From Sphaerolaimus hirsutus (lineage: Eukaryota > Nematoda > Chromadorea > Monhysterida > Sphaerolaimidae), in the NCBI GenBank assembly GCA_964036195.1, contig OZ038450.1:9612701-9676700 (forward strand): a stretch of DNA of 64,000 nt, read 5' to 3'. Positions 43,976 to 57,140 of the stretch are shown here, one piece after another. A program made the position numbers and the translations under genes. The number at the start of each line of letters is the position of its first letter. The stretch's first letter is position 1. Under the pieces are notes generated by a model. It did not search any database. It was given only the letters and a program-made list of their open reading frames with translations, and had not been told where the DNA came from.

Positions 43976-45163
43976 CCGTATTTCTTCTAATAGAACGGCG
44001 CCGTTGTCTTTCATCAACTTTTTACCTGCCGTTCTATTGGAGGCTGCCGTTCTATTTTTTCATCAAACTCTTTCACACACTTTTCATTTGAACATACCTT
44101 GTATTTTTAGTGAGATATGAGTGACATTTGAATATCAGAACATCAACTCAAACAAAACCAAATGTTAAAACAACCCCTGAATCAGTTCTGAACACCCTTT
44201 ATGTTCTCATCACCAATTGTTAAAATCTTTGTGTTTCGACTAGTGATGTAAAAAGCGCCAGACTTTTGGCGCCAAGCGCCAAAAGCGCCATGGCGCTTTT
44301 CTAGAACACGGCGCCAGCGCCAAAATTTTTTGCTGCTCATGAAGTGCAAATGCAGGTATTGGTTAGGTCCTGTCGGTTAGGTTTTATAGTAGGTTAAGTA
44401 CTTTATGTAGGCTAAAGGAGCTGAGCACTGATGAGACCCTGGCACCCGCCCCAAAATCAACCCCTGTCTGTTCGAAAGGGTCGAAACAGGGTTTTCTGTC
44501 TGGAGGTGCTTGGGAGTGCACCATGTGATTCTTCCACACAGCTTTTGGGCATCTATTTACTTTGGGTCCTCTACAGTTTGATGTATTTAGACATTTTACC
44601 ATTGTATTTACCTTTTTATTCAACAACAACAAAACTTCATTTTCTACATAACGCAACACTTATGCATTTGAACGTCTCTCATCGGCTTGTGAGCAAGATT
44701 TGAATTGGGATGGGAACCATTAGGTCCATTATTTGGGATTTTTTTTTTTAAATCCTTGCAATTGCATGGACATGGTTTACAAAATAAGCAAGTGTAGGGT
44801 TTGTTATTCCTGGAATACACATACAGTAACACATTTACTTGTGAAATTTTTTGAACTCCTTGGCGCTTTTTAAAATGCCAGCGCCAAGCGCCATGGAGCC
44901 ACGGATCATAGCACCAAGCGCCAAAAGCGCCATGGCGCTTTTCCGTAGCACAGCGCTAAGCGCCAATGGCGCCACAGCAAAAAGGCGCCAGGCGCCAAAA
45001 GCGCCATGGCGCTTTTACATCACTAATTTCGACACTCTCACAACGTAATTTCTACCGGCCGTTCTATTGGAGGGTGCCGTTCTATTCTTTTCGTGGGTGT
45101 AAAACTTGTCAAAACCTGCCGTTCTATTGGAGGTATGCCTTTCTATTAGAAGAAATACGGTAA
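43976..45163. mobile_element. ACCGTATTTCTTCTAATAGAACGG element carrying a nested GGCGCC element
   Basis: Left end TTACCGTATTTCTTCTAAT and right end ATTAGAAGAAATACGGTAA, with inner GCCGTTCTATTGGAGG repeats on both sides. The terminal ACCGTATTT is shared with the CCTCGAATAA family, but the subterminal repeats differ. The element is about 1.2 kb because another element landed in it at 44241. Confidence 0.75.
44241..45025. mobile_element. GGCGCC-hairpin hAT element, interrupted, nested
   Basis: Begins TAGTGATGTAAAAAGCGCC and ends GGCGCTTTTACATCACTA. Flanks GTTTCGAC and ATTTCGAC match at 7 of 8 positions as a TSD. The GGCGCC palindromes occupy only 44260-44325 and 44860-45010. The middle 0.5 kb is AT-rich and includes the repeat shared with 26787. 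Confidence 0.72.
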
Positions 45164-45913
45164 TTCAGTGGCGACATAAGAGACGAACTGCAGCAGTAGG
45201 AAGAGTGAGCAGAAATCAGCGGAAAGTACCGTGAATTGTACGGTAAAGCAGTATTTATATTTATGTTGACAATGGACTGGGACGTTAAAAATGTCGTTTC
45301 CCGCATCCTTCCATGCCACAAGACACTGTGATTTGTACAGATTTCGGATTCCAAACGCGCTTTTTTGACGTGTGCCGAAACGTTCTTCGTTATTGACAAG
45401 GCGTTTGACTGATTTCAGATTTTATTAGTTGCAGCAGTTTAATAAAAATAATGATCTGATCCGCGGAGGCACGGATGTAAACATTTACAAATGCCAGTAT
45501 GTTAACGGGCTTCACTTCATTTTTTTACAAAAATAACGACATTGTACTGATAATTGAAATATATTTAAATAACTGTATTTAGAAAAAATATTTAATTCAA
45601 AATCTCATATTTACGCCTACTCTCATTAGACAAACGGAAAAATTCGCAATGTAATGGCAACCATGGACTCGATGCTATGAAACGCTTGCATATCTTTCTG
45701 ACCAAATTTGACTGGATAAAAAAAAACTCGGGCGTAAACTACGGCAACTGCAAAACACGCGCTATATATAAAATTGCGAGAAACAAGTAAACACACAAAC
45801 ACATAAAATTATTTACCTAGGTATATTGTTGAATTGAGGCAATTTAATCGCACAAAAAGTCATCGTGAAAAATATAAAAACCAGTCGAACGCTACTAAAA
45901 CGGGACTGCAGCG

Positions 45914-46385
45914 CATAGTTGTTAAAACGCATTTACTTTTACTTGATAAATACGTTTACTCGAGTACAGAATAAATACGCTTACGTTTCCTCCGAAAATA
46001 GTTCCTGTACTCGCTTTTACGTATACTTTTTGAAAGTACGCGAGTACTGAAAACGTATTTTAGATCGTCTTCTATATCGATTTTTGAAGGTATAGAAAGG
46101 AGAAAAATGCGAGAATATGCTAAAAATAGGGGAAAATAGTAAAAAATGAATATATGAGCACATATCTAGCCAAAAATGGCTAAAATAGGCAAAAAGTTAT
46201 AAAAATTAATGATTTTGAGTGAAAATTGGGGTAACATTTCTCAAAAATGCTCACGTTTGTTTTCCAGGAGAAAAAGTACGTTTACTCACGTTTACTCGTG
46301 AGTAAAAGTAAAAAAAATAAACAAACAATTTACGCTCACGTATACTTTGTATACTTTAAAAAGTTCAGTACTTTTGACAACTCTG
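45914..46385. mobile_element. hAT-like element, GTTGTTAA family, 8-bp TSD
   Basis: Begins CATAGTTGTTAAAACG and ends ACTTTTGACAACTCTG. Exact TSD CTGCAGCG at 45906-45913 and 46386-46393. The middle (46070-46250) contains a fragment of the GATAGATAG/Gn family (TATAGAAAGGAGAAAAATGC). Confidence 0.88.
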
Positions 46386-46393
46386 CTGCAGCG

Positions 46394-47050
46394 TCACCTA
46401 GATATTCGGGCGCAGGTAAACACTTTGTAAATGATTGATGGAATTTGTAGGTATGCATGAACCTGACTTTCATGTGTCACAACATTTTCATAAACAAAAA
46501 CGCGGGTGTAATGGTTAAATGCGATTCTTACGTGAAAAACATATTTATAACAAATAATACAATAGAGGCTATTTATATAATATGAGTAACGTAACAAGGA
46601 AGAAAGGGCTTTTTGGAAAAACCCATCCTCAAATGCTGGACGATTGAGCCAGGGATCGTATTGGTTTACAAATGGCCACTGGCCTTATGATTTAAATCCC
46701 TGAAAATCAAATAAACATTATTATTTTAATACAACAGTACGGTCTTAGATAAAATGTGATTAACAAAATTTGCATGTGATCTACGACTTAGTTATTGATA
46801 GAGGTTTAGCACCGCCACGGGGTCTCGGAATTTGTTAACACATAATGCACTCTATGTACAAAGCAACTCATTTACAATTAAGATATTATATAAAAAGTAT
46901 CAGGTACAGCATATTAGGTACTTCAATAAATAGTAAATATGGGACTAAAACGGAGCACGAAAACACAGCAAAAAGAACAAGTCAGGGTATAGGAGGAAAC
47001 TTATCCTGCAGATAGAGTAATAGAGTCGTAATCGTATACGAATATCGTAA
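46394..47050. other. Intergenic DNA, nothing recognised
   Basis: AT-rich. No gene and no repeat family recognised. Confidence 0.35.
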
Positions 47051-47057
47051 TCGATTT

Positions 47058-47349
47058 GGGCCCATACACACTAGTTGACATCAAAATTCGTGTCAACTAA
47101 ATTCAACCAAATTTTGATTAATTATGTGATTTCAACTTTCCTATATCATAGATGTGTGATGTGTTAATTTGATGATTAAATGATTTAAGTGTGATGCTTT
47201 GATAATTTTTTTGTGCTATTTAGTTCACATTCAGTTGACACTAATTTGCGATGTGAACTATCAGAGGCGTATCCAGGGGAAGGACTGAAGCTCTCAAAAA
47301 TCCTCTCAAAAATCCTGGATACATCCTGTCAACTATTGTGTATGGGCCC
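47058..47349. mobile_element. GGGCCCACACAC/GTTGAC element with a nested mini-hAT
   Basis: Starts GGGCCCATACACACTAGTTG and ends with TGTATGGGCCC. Inside, 47262-47328 is a 67-bp element CAGAGGCGTATCCAGG..CCTGGATACATCCTG, a relative of the one at 24145, flanked by a near-TSD (TGAACTAT / TCAACTAT). Lies just past the zinc-finger gene's stop codon. Confidence 0.7.
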
Positions 47350-47420
47350 ATTCTTGTCACGTTCTTCTCACAGAAAAAGGTTAAATGATACAGCAAAACT
47401 GATAAGCGCATTCAACAGAG

Positions 47421-50400
47421 TCAAAACTGGGACAACTGTTGTCCCTGGGTTCGGTTGGGACCGCAGAACAGCTGGTCCAGGCGGGTGATTTTCGCCAGCG
47501 GCCCGTCCAAGTCCTTCACGGGCGCCGACGCGGAATCGACCATGTCCGACATCATGGGCGGCGCTCCCTGAAGAGGCGGAAAAATGTGGAGATTTGAAAT
47601 GAAATACTCTGGTGCACGATTGGCGGCAGTAAACGGCTAAATATATTCCTTTTTAAATTGACGACAGAGCATTTGGTAGCACAATATTGGCCACACGCAC
47701 ACCAGTTGACAACAGTTTATTTCCCAAACTAATGAATCTGTTCTAACCATATTTGAGTTTACCACAGTTGATCATTTTTCATCTCCGTCGAAAGTAGCTG
47801 ACGGAATGCCCATTATGTTAAATGAAATGTGTTTTTAACAGATTTATCAGCTTTGAAAGTTTCAGGTGTCAACTAGCGTGTGGGCCGGCATTATGGGCAT
47901 GAACGCGGGGAAAAACGTCAATACGGAAAGTGTTTTCTGGTTGTGGTAGTGCAGATCGACCCCGATATTTTTTCTTCAAAACTCAAACGACCCCATCAAA
48001 AAATCTCTTAAATACTCAAATGTCATTGCTAATCTGACCCACGTTTAAATAGTCAACCCACCAATGGCGGCAGCATACTATGATGTTGATGTTGCTGCTG
48101 CTGCTGCACAAAGTGTCGCTGCGGGTGTCCATCACCCTTCACCGGCGGCGCATTTGAGACCGGAACTGCGGGTGGCGTGCTCGTCTGCACGACCAGCTGC
48201 GGCATGTGCAACGGCGATTCGATCTGGGGCTCCGTTTTGGGCGTGTCGAACGACAGCGAGGGTAGAGGCGGCGGCGTGTAGGTATTTTCGGCCGCCTAAG
48301 AGATTTTGGAAAATATGTTTTGCGATGGGACGTAATTGCGATGGCCTGCCAATGTGATAAGTACACCGATTGGACTTACAAAAGGGGATGCGTCGTGGCT
48401 TCGGGTATCGTCGGCCAGCGACTCGCGTCGAACCTGTGAAAAGAGCGCATGGTGGGTAGTCGAACGCGATATTCATGTGAAGACTACGATCGGCACACCT
48501 TACAATGAAATCTACCATATCCCATCTGAATCTATCTCATGAAAAAGTCACATGAAAAGATTTCTCACCATAGAGTAGCTACTCTCAACCTTAGCCATGC
48601 CATTGCGCCTGCTCGCCTTAGTTTCTCTGGCACTTCGCTTGGTCTCTTCGCCATCGGGCGCGTTCCCATTGAACGTCTTCAACAGCTCGTTGGGGTGCCG
48701 CCGGCCGATGTGAATGTTCAGCGAGTGGCCGTTCTCGAAGCTCGTGTCCACGCAGTAGGGGCACTTGTACTCGGTGCCGCGGCCGTGCACGATCATGTGC
48801 TTGTTGAGCTGCTGCCGCGACGTGTACAGCTCGCCGCACACGGGGCACTTGGTGTCGCCGGGCGTGGCGTGCACCTTGCCCATGTGGATGTTGAGCGAGT
48901 GGCGCGCGTCGAAGTACCGCTCGACGCACTCGGGGCACTTGAAGTCGGTGGGCGTGTGCGCCGCTTTGGAGTGCTTGTCGAGCGTGGCGGCGGAGGGGAA
49001 CGACTGCTTGCAGTGGACGCACGAGTGGTCCGTGCCCGAACCTGGAACGTCATAGCACAGTGAATATTTTTACAGACACCAGAGATTATTTCCAAACTCT
49101 AAATATTTACCTGGGTCTCATTATTTGGACTTATGGGGAGAACAGTGTAAAAGGAGCACGTAAGCAAAACTGCCAAAAAAGCTTTTTACAAAAAAATATA
49201 AATGTGTAAGCCGACATTTCAATGGCGGATCACCCTCACATGCCCTAAACTCTCTGTAGCCTACAAAATTATCAACTACAGGAGAATCAACAAACCATGC
49301 GTTTTGCCCACATGAATGTTCAGGGAGTGCTCTGAGTCAAAGTACCGCTCAATGCAGATGGTGCACTTGAAGTCGGTCGGTTTGTGCGCAGTGTCCGCGT
49401 GTTTTTCCAGTGCGAAACGGGATGTGAACGACTGGCCGCAGCGCGGGCACTCGTGGACCTGCGGCGAGCGACGGAGTAGCCGTGGATAGATTGTAAGTGC
49501 TGAAACTGGGCAACTGCTCCGACTGGAGTACCCATGTAACCCTATGTAACCAATAATACTACCGAATAATTCCCTATTATTATTTCGTCAAAATTTTCAA
49601 GCATGTTTCTATCAACTCATTTCACAAAATATGCTTTATTAACAACATAACATGCCATTTTCGTTGAAATTACACACAACAAATTTATCGTATGCCTAAG
49701 GGGAGAATGATTCAAGGGGGTTATTTGTTCCTCACTGTTTTACAGGGGGTGATTATTCAAGAGGGGGGGCGTATTATTCAAGCAAATACGGCACTTGGGT
49801 TGCAAGAACGCACCTGGTCCTTGTAATGCGTCTTGCCCATGTGAATGTTGAGCGCGTGCAGCGTGTCGAAGTAGATGTCGGTGCACTCGGGGCACTTGAA
49901 GTCGGTGCGCTTGTTGTGCATCTGCATGTGCTTGGCCAGCAGCGTCCGCTCGCGGAAGTTCATCCCGCACACTTCGCACACCTGTTTCTGCGTAACGGCA
50001 AGCGTGTAACACTGGATGCAAACTGTGTTGGAGGATCAATTTTGGTTTTTGAAATGATTAGTTTGACTAAGTCTTGACTTGACTGAAGATTGGACACATT
50101 TTGTCATTTTGGACCTAATTTTTACGGTGTTAGTTCATTTCCATAGTTAAGAAAAGTAATTTGAAATTGCACTTTCAAAAAATCACCCTTTCCACCATTT
50201 TAATTTTTTTTAAACAATTTGTCAATTCTGTGCGGGATATGATTGAGAAAAAAGTCGAAACATCCCAAAAATATACATACATTACAACACATTCACATCT
50301 GATCTAACTAATTGGCAATGTTTCAAATTTAAAACCACAGCAACAAAGTGATCAAAGCCAGACACGCACCCTGGTGGGCCTGACAATGTCCGGGTGCCGC

Positions 50401-52289
50401 TTGCCCATGTGTATATTCAACGCGGTCTCGGTGGCGAAGTAGGCGCGCGTGCAGTGCTGGCACTGGTGGTCCTTGACGATGTGCACCAAGCTGTGCGAGT
50501 CCATCCGCTGCTTGTCGGGGAAGCCCTCGCCGCAGTCCGAGCACACGTACTTCATTGGGCGATTGGCCAAGTCTGTAAAAGTGTCGCTGTTGAATATCTA
50601 CCATATTCCATTTGAGATCTACCATATTCCATCTGAATAAATCCATCTGTCGAAGATGACAGAGAGCACATCATTTCAATGATTTGAAGCTATATTTTGA
50701 TAACACCTGCTTCTTTTTAAATTATTTTAAATAAAATAAACAATTAAAAAAACCATTATTTTAAATCAGACTCATTTGCAATATTTCAATTCAAGATTCA
50801 GTTTATACGTAATAGCCGACCTCTCTGCGGCGTGTACTTCCTCTTCCTGGGCGGGCCGTTATCGTTGCCGCTGGTGTCGCTCCTGCCCGAGGGCGTGGCC
50901 GGCGACGAGTAGCCGTAACTGGCGGCCGCGGTGGCGGCGGACATCAGATCGTTGGCAGACATGCCGCCGCTGCGCTGCATGCGCGACAGCGTCTGCAGCA
51001 GTTCCAGCGTGCCTGCGTGTGATCAACGTGTGGAAATGATAGAAGTTTCGATGGGTAGGGAAAGCGATTACTCTCACTTTTACTTTCACTTATTTTACAG
51101 TTTTTCCTAGGCACAAAATCGAAAAAGTTCCCGCTTTTACTATTTCCCTGAGGGAGATTATTTTTTTTTGGATTTACGTTTACTCACCCTTAATTTACGG
51201 AGGGTTAAAGTAAAAAAATGATTTTACTTTTCTGTACCCAGGGGTGAGTAAAAATTAAATATTTTAGATTTACGTTTACATAAAAAAAGTTCAATACTTT
51301 AAACAACCGTGGTGAATACAACACAGTGGCTTGGCCGGAAACACAACAAAAGACCCACCAGCCAGGTTGCCGAGCAGGTTGTTCTGGCCGGCGCCGCTGG
51401 TGCCCGGCTGCGGCGCGTTGAAGCCGCCGTTCAGCAGCGACTGCGGCGCGGCCGCCGGCGCCTCGTCCACGCTCGGCGACGACCTATTCGCCGCCTTGCT
51501 GAGGCGCGCCAGGGCACTTTCCAACTGGCCGCGATTTTGCGTAGAGCGTTTTTGCAACGATTCCGATTCGCTGGACGGTTCGTTCTCGCGCGGCGAACTG
51601 TTACCCGAGCGGGTCTGAAAAAAGTGGGTTGTTAAAGGTTGTCCGCATATTTAAGTCGAAATGTGAAGCTAACGTGAGAGGATATGGCACGTTGAATGAG
51701 ACCGTCTAATTTGAGCTCTTCCCTGACACTGGCCGTGAACTCGGTCGAGATCTGAAAGTGATTTTTCAAAAAATATGGATTATTTGGGAGTATAAAATAC
51801 GCAACAACATATCTGGCTTTAAGTTGATGACTTTTTCGAGAAAAAAAACGTCAATAAAAAGTATTGAACAACATGATTCCACTCGTTAATGGCTCCCGCA
51901 CTCAAAAACCATCTAAAAACCACCCCAATCTGCACCAATATGTACCCACCTTATCAGTGCCGTGCGACTGGGCGAAGTGATCCAACAACGGCCTGCCGGC
52001 GGGCAACCTGACCTCGTCGGCGCACAGGGTGCACTTGTGCGGCCGGTAGTCCATGTGCGCGGCGGCCAAGTGCGCCCGGATGCCCGACAAGCCCTCGCTC
52101 GGCGCGCAGTCTGTCGACAGGGGGCACTGGTAGAACAGGGGCGCGCCGCCGGGCAGCAGGTTGTGCTGCGTCATGGTGCCGCCCGAAGCGCTGCTGCACC
52201 CGCTGGAACTCATGCGACGGGTTCGGTATGCAGGGGTGGCGTTGTAGGGCGGTGGCGCTGTGTAGGGGGAGGGTACAGTGTGCTGGTAG
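47421..52289 (-). CDS. C2H2 zinc-finger protein with five tandem two-finger modules
   Basis: Exons in transcript order: 52289-51950, 51751-51674, 51614-51359, 51012-50821, 50572-50370, 49987-49814, 49458-49296, 49041-48590, 48433-48380, 48295-48062, 47567-47421. GT..AG borders and phases agree; the stop is TGA. Order: Pro/Tyr-rich start, two atypical Cys/His clusters (CPLSTDC..HLAAAH and CTLC..HFAQSH), low-complexity Ser/Ala-rich exons with a PPRKRKYTP basic patch, then ten C2H2 fingers from 50.56 to 48.69 kb. They alternate: an ordinary finger is followed by one containing YFD..H(A/S)LNIH(M/V/I)G(K/R)xH. The C-terminal part has a Q/H tract and KITRLDQLFCGP. Probably a nuclear DNA-binding regulator; no orthologue recognised. 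The 5' end is unresolved: exon 52289 starts at a possible acceptor, an in-frame ATG lies at 52213, and the frame stays open to an ATG at 52342. Confidence 0.85.
47690..47886. mobile_element. GTTGAC-family element in a zinc-finger gene intron
   Basis: CCACACGCACACCAGTTGAC on the left mirrors GTCAACTAGCGTGTGGGCC on the right. Same terminal sequence as 58683 and 61279. Lies in the intron between the last two exons. Confidence 0.65.
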
Positions 52290-53350
52290 CTGGCATGCGG
52301 AATAAATGGGGCATAATAATGTACATAAGTAAAGTAATACATATCCTTAATATTTACATGTACGCATTCTCTAAACGTAAATTGCGAAACTAGTACAACC
52401 TGATTTCATATTTGCGAAATAGGAAATTATCAGGACCTCACAAGACAGTGTTTACGGGACTTAAACGTGTAAACATGGGACAATATTTATTACACTCAAA
52501 AAATACCGTAAATGTAAACTCTAACATGTAGAGTGGGTAAATTTCATGTGCAGTGTTGTTGACGATAAAATTCCAAAAACCTTATGTGTTTAGATGATAA
52601 CAGAAAATGCAAGGTGTGTACATAATGATGTGTGCATTTATTTAAAATATTTTATTCAAATACAAATAAAGATAAATATAAATACGTACACATCCAGTGC
52701 ACAGTCTAAAACACACAAATTTTACAATATTTAGATTTTCGTTAAACATGGGAGACTGAATGTCTTTTTCGGTTTTGAATCAAGAACAAACAATAAATAT
52801 TCTAGGAACAATTTGCAGTGTCTGAATTTTACGATACTTTTCAGTAACGTACTACACGTATTTTCAAATAAATAAATACTCATCCTCGAAAAATTGGCGC
52901 GTCAAAATAGAATGGCAATACCAATTTAAAACAGTAAATGTAATTTAAAATAGAAAAGACAAAATCATAACGAAGTCAGTCCCGCAAGTCACGTGTTACA
53001 CATTCAATAAAGAACACAACACACATGTTCATTTGAAATGCATCACATAGAGTCAAGTCACAAAGTAGATGAATTTCTACATAACTGGAGCAATTATAAA
53101 ATTCGCACACACACATACACACACCAAGACAATACCAGTTTGAGAGAAACACAGACACTGGCAATTTGCACAAACGATGTAATAGATACTAAACTGCACA
53201 ATTTTTCTTATACACACACACTTCATACTAAAACTGCTGGGGCGGCCGGTGCTGGCGCGCGCCCGTGTCGCGTCGCCGATGCGGCAAAATTGAAATTTGA
53301 CAAAATAACTCCACTCATCATCGGAATCTAAACACTCGCGCACTTGCAAA
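52290..53350 (-). other. Candidate 3' end of another minus-strand transcript
   Basis: Two minus-strand AATAAA words lie near 52636-52660. Upstream of them, an open minus-strand frame spans about 53349-53080 and begins with VRECLDSDDEWSYF after a possible acceptor (CTTGCACAG) near 53357. The frame soon becomes valine/cysteine-rich CA-repeat translation, so coding is doubtful. It may be a last exon with a long 3' untranslated region, or an early part of the zinc-finger gene. Confidence 0.25.
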
Positions 53351-56300
53351 TTTACCTGTGCAAGATATTTTTAGTATATTTTTAAATAACATTCTATTCA
53401 TACAGGTGTACACCAAAATGAAAACTGTACGTTGAGTATTTTACAGTTATCGCATTCTTTTACCACCCAGAATACGGTATAAATTTACAAAATCGGCAAA
53501 AATTACAGACACACACATACACAAAACTTTGTTTAGTAAAGACGTCGCTGCAACCAAACTTTATTCGTACATTCCTACGTATATTTTTCATATGAAAACA
53601 GCATTCGCAAATAGAAAAAAATACACAAAATCAGGTGTTTGTGATCAGCGCAGAAAAGGCGTCATTATTTAACCTTTTGTGAATTTTTACGAATACTGAA
53701 TTTGAAGTGAAATGCCGTCGAGAGATACCTCAGAAGCTTCACAAAGAAGAATAAATAAATTACAAGCCAAAGTTTGTTAGTTAGCTTTGCTATGCCCAAG
53801 TGAAAAATTGTTTTAGAATTCTTTCAACACACAAAGGGAATACAGAAAGGACCCGTACCGACAAAAACTAATATTAGCGAGTATTTATGTACATACACAC
53901 AAATATATACCTACATATAACAGTCCATCTAAAACATTTGCTTGTAAACAACTAGGATGAAAACTAAACACACAAGTATACCTCCACAAAATATATTGCC
54001 GCGACGCCTACACTTTTCAAACATTCCTTTCAGTTTTATGTTTCACATTTTCCCCACCGACTTTATTTCTGTTTAGTTTACTTTTAGTTTATTACATTTA
54101 CACAATAAACCAAACATTTTTGAAGCTGTTTATTCGGGTCTGAAATGGGACTACATCCTGCGGTGCCTGTTCCTCTAACCGAAATTCATTAAAAAAAACA
54201 AAATTACTACTGTAAAATAAAATATGTTGCCTAGAAAAATGTCACTTAACTGCACGAATAATCACACACAGAGAAACAGAGTAAAGAACGATACTCGTCG
54301 GAGTTTTTTTTCCAATGTAAAATGCTGACTACTCAAGAAAACATTCACTTCAAGGCGAGTATTTACCAGCTGCACTCATGACTAGCGGCATGCATCTAAA
54401 TATGTATTTATTTGCGCATGTACAATAAAGTGCAGTTCAGCTCATACGCAAACTTTTCCGTGTGTATTTTATTGGAAAATGTTTGTATAGAACGATATCA
54501 GACATCAAATAAAAATAGATGGAATCAGGGAGTATTTATGTGCATGCACGCAAAATGTGTGTACACAAATACCTTCATGTAAATACCCAATTCAAACACG
54601 AGTGGTGCACAATTTTTCCTCTCCAAAACCTTATGAAATCTGAGATAAATTAAAAAAGCCCCAATATTCGCGGGCGACAACAATGTCATGTGATATTAAA
54701 AACTGAGATGACATTCGATAACGAACTAAATGAAAATTAACATCAATCAGCATCACGTATGCGGGACGCGAAGAAATTCCTTTGTGAAATTCATTCGATC
54801 GCGCAAACGCATTTTATAGTTTTAAGAAACTGGACATGCAATTTGCAATGATCATGCCTAAAGTTTCTTATCTCCCCTTTCTTTTCACATGCAATAGACT
54901 AAATTACTTTCATGGTAAAACTAGTATTTATCAATTGAGACTATAAATGCTGATCTATGACGGGTGTATGGTAACTGAGGGAGGTCATGCATTTACTGAA
55001 TAAGTTAAGATGATAAATAATCAATCATCCAGCAAAATTTATAGAAATAGAAAATAGGAGTATAAACGCAAATTTTAGTGAACATTACAAATTTGCATGC
55101 ATGCAAATGTGCACAACTATTTTCTCATTACAATTTTCGGGGCCATCTGTTCAGAATTCAAACACACACTCAAATATTCCATAAATAAATGCACCAACAG
55201 CCGAGAGGGGCACATCGGCGTGGACCCGAGATACCAAATAACACATTTCATGTGCAGAACACCGGGCTCCACAAATATAAAATGCACATGAGAAACCCTC
55301 ATCGAGTAGGGAGACACATGCACCCGTCCATATATACGCGGACATATGTACACACAAACACACACCCATACTGACATCCAAATTATTCAAAACCTACCCA
55401 AGCCACATTATTTGCGTGCACCAACGGGGGTGCTTGCCATCGCAAACAGCTACGCTTAGCCCGATATTTAATACAAACGGCATTTTTTCGGGCAGCCCGC
55501 CAAAATGAATTAAAATAAATCGGGCGGAGTAGATTTCAATTCCGAAACTAATCGGGTTGCCCGAAGAAACGGCGTGGGGTGGGGACAATTAAATTTCTCC
55601 CGGCACAGAGATGAAGCCATCCCCAGCTACGACCGAGCGCGGGGAAAAACACAACAACCTCAAATAAAAATGCATGCACAAAGGTCACTCGGACTGTTAC
55701 CAAAAAAATTATCTTTCTTACGACCGTGTGCACAAAAGCTTGCAGCGGGGGGCGAAAATGCATGAATCCACGGCGCAAATCGATCTAATGCATGCATTTC
55801 CAACATCTCATATAATTCTGAATCTCAAATGAGAATGCCACACATTTAGTATTTAGTATTAGTGCCCGGGTTATTGGGCAAACACGAATATAATACATTG
55901 GAAATAAAATAAATAAATATGTGTAGTTGCAGAGCAAATAAAGTCTTTGAAATAGGCCAATATTTCTCCTTCACTCTATCCCCCCATCGAGAAACAAATA
56001 AAACTGTATGTAATGGTACAGAAAAAGTGGGTATTTAGACGGTAATCCACAAGATTGAGGCCCACATTGTGTTATTGGATGTTTGGATAGAATGCATTGG
56101 ATACAGGTAAAAACAGATTATAATGCACAAAAGCACAGCTTAAATGTGAAGGATAAAGCACTTGTACCTTTTGTATTTGGGCAAGAATAAATAAATTTTG
56201 TGCAAAATGCCATCTACATATGAAATGCGAGCGAAAAAAACTTGGATTTGAATGCTGATTTGAATCTTCTATTTAAAATCAGAATGTAAACTGTTTTGAT

Positions 56301-56875
56301 ACAAGCCTTCATACATATACTGGACGGACAGAACGCTATACAATGAATCCTACCATATTTTGATGAATGAAAAATTTACATGAAATATTGTGCACAAATT
56401 CAGCCAAAGTTGGAACGATGTAATCTGATGAGAAATTTTCATGCCATGCCTGTCCGTTTATTCAGATGGTATATGGTAGATTTCATAATAAGATGTACCG
56501 TCAGTAAACTATATGTATGTTGCTAAATTGACAGATGTTGCCATTTTTTCGTGACAAGAGACCGTCGAAGTATGCACCCAGCCAGAATTCCCATTTCATT
56601 GTATTTATGTGCATGTTTCGATCGTAAAACACAACTGCATTTCAGAAACAAAACGTCAATACGCAACAACTACAACTGTAGTCGCACTGCAGCGAGCGGT
56701 GCACTGCGCCACTGCCCACTGAGAAGTGCAACGATTTTTATGCATCATGAATGCAGAGCTCGCATGTCGCAGTCAAGCAAATTGAACCGACCAAAGCAAA
56801 GATGCATGACTATTGAGAGCACATGGAAAAGAGGAATACCGCCATCCATTGGTGACAACAACACTTTTCAATAAT
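53350..56875. other. AT-rich, repeat-poor DNA without recognised genes
   Basis: About 3.5 kb with few of the transposon families found elsewhere. Many TGTAAATA and TTTATTTA words give it the look of untranslated or regulatory DNA. Between 55130 and 55370 a minus frame stays open for about 86 codons, but it is CA-repeat derived. No exon is supported. Confidence 0.35.
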
Positions 56876-56884
56876 GAGAAAGTA

Positions 56885-57130
56885 TCGTTATGGAGAATAC
56901 AGTACTTGACACTTGATGATTTTCATTGACATTTGTCACTTGAAATTTGTAACCGAACACTGACAACTTGACATTGGTCACTTGACATTGATCATGTGAC
57001 TACAACCTATAACCACTTGACATTTACCACCTGAAAGTTATTACACAAGAGTCATTACTTGACATTGGTCACTTGTCATCAACCTCGTTACATTTATCAC
57101 CTGAAAGTTATCACTTGGAATTTTTGAGTT
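56885..57130. repeat. Degenerate tandem repeat, CACTTGACATTxATCA units
   Basis: Irregular array of ACTTGACATTGGTCACTTG and TTACCACCTGAAAGTTATCA units, about 15-30 bp each. It resumes after the element at 57141 (about 57610-57755), so the hAT copy landed inside the array. Confidence 0.65.
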
Positions 57131-57140
57131 GACCTTAACT

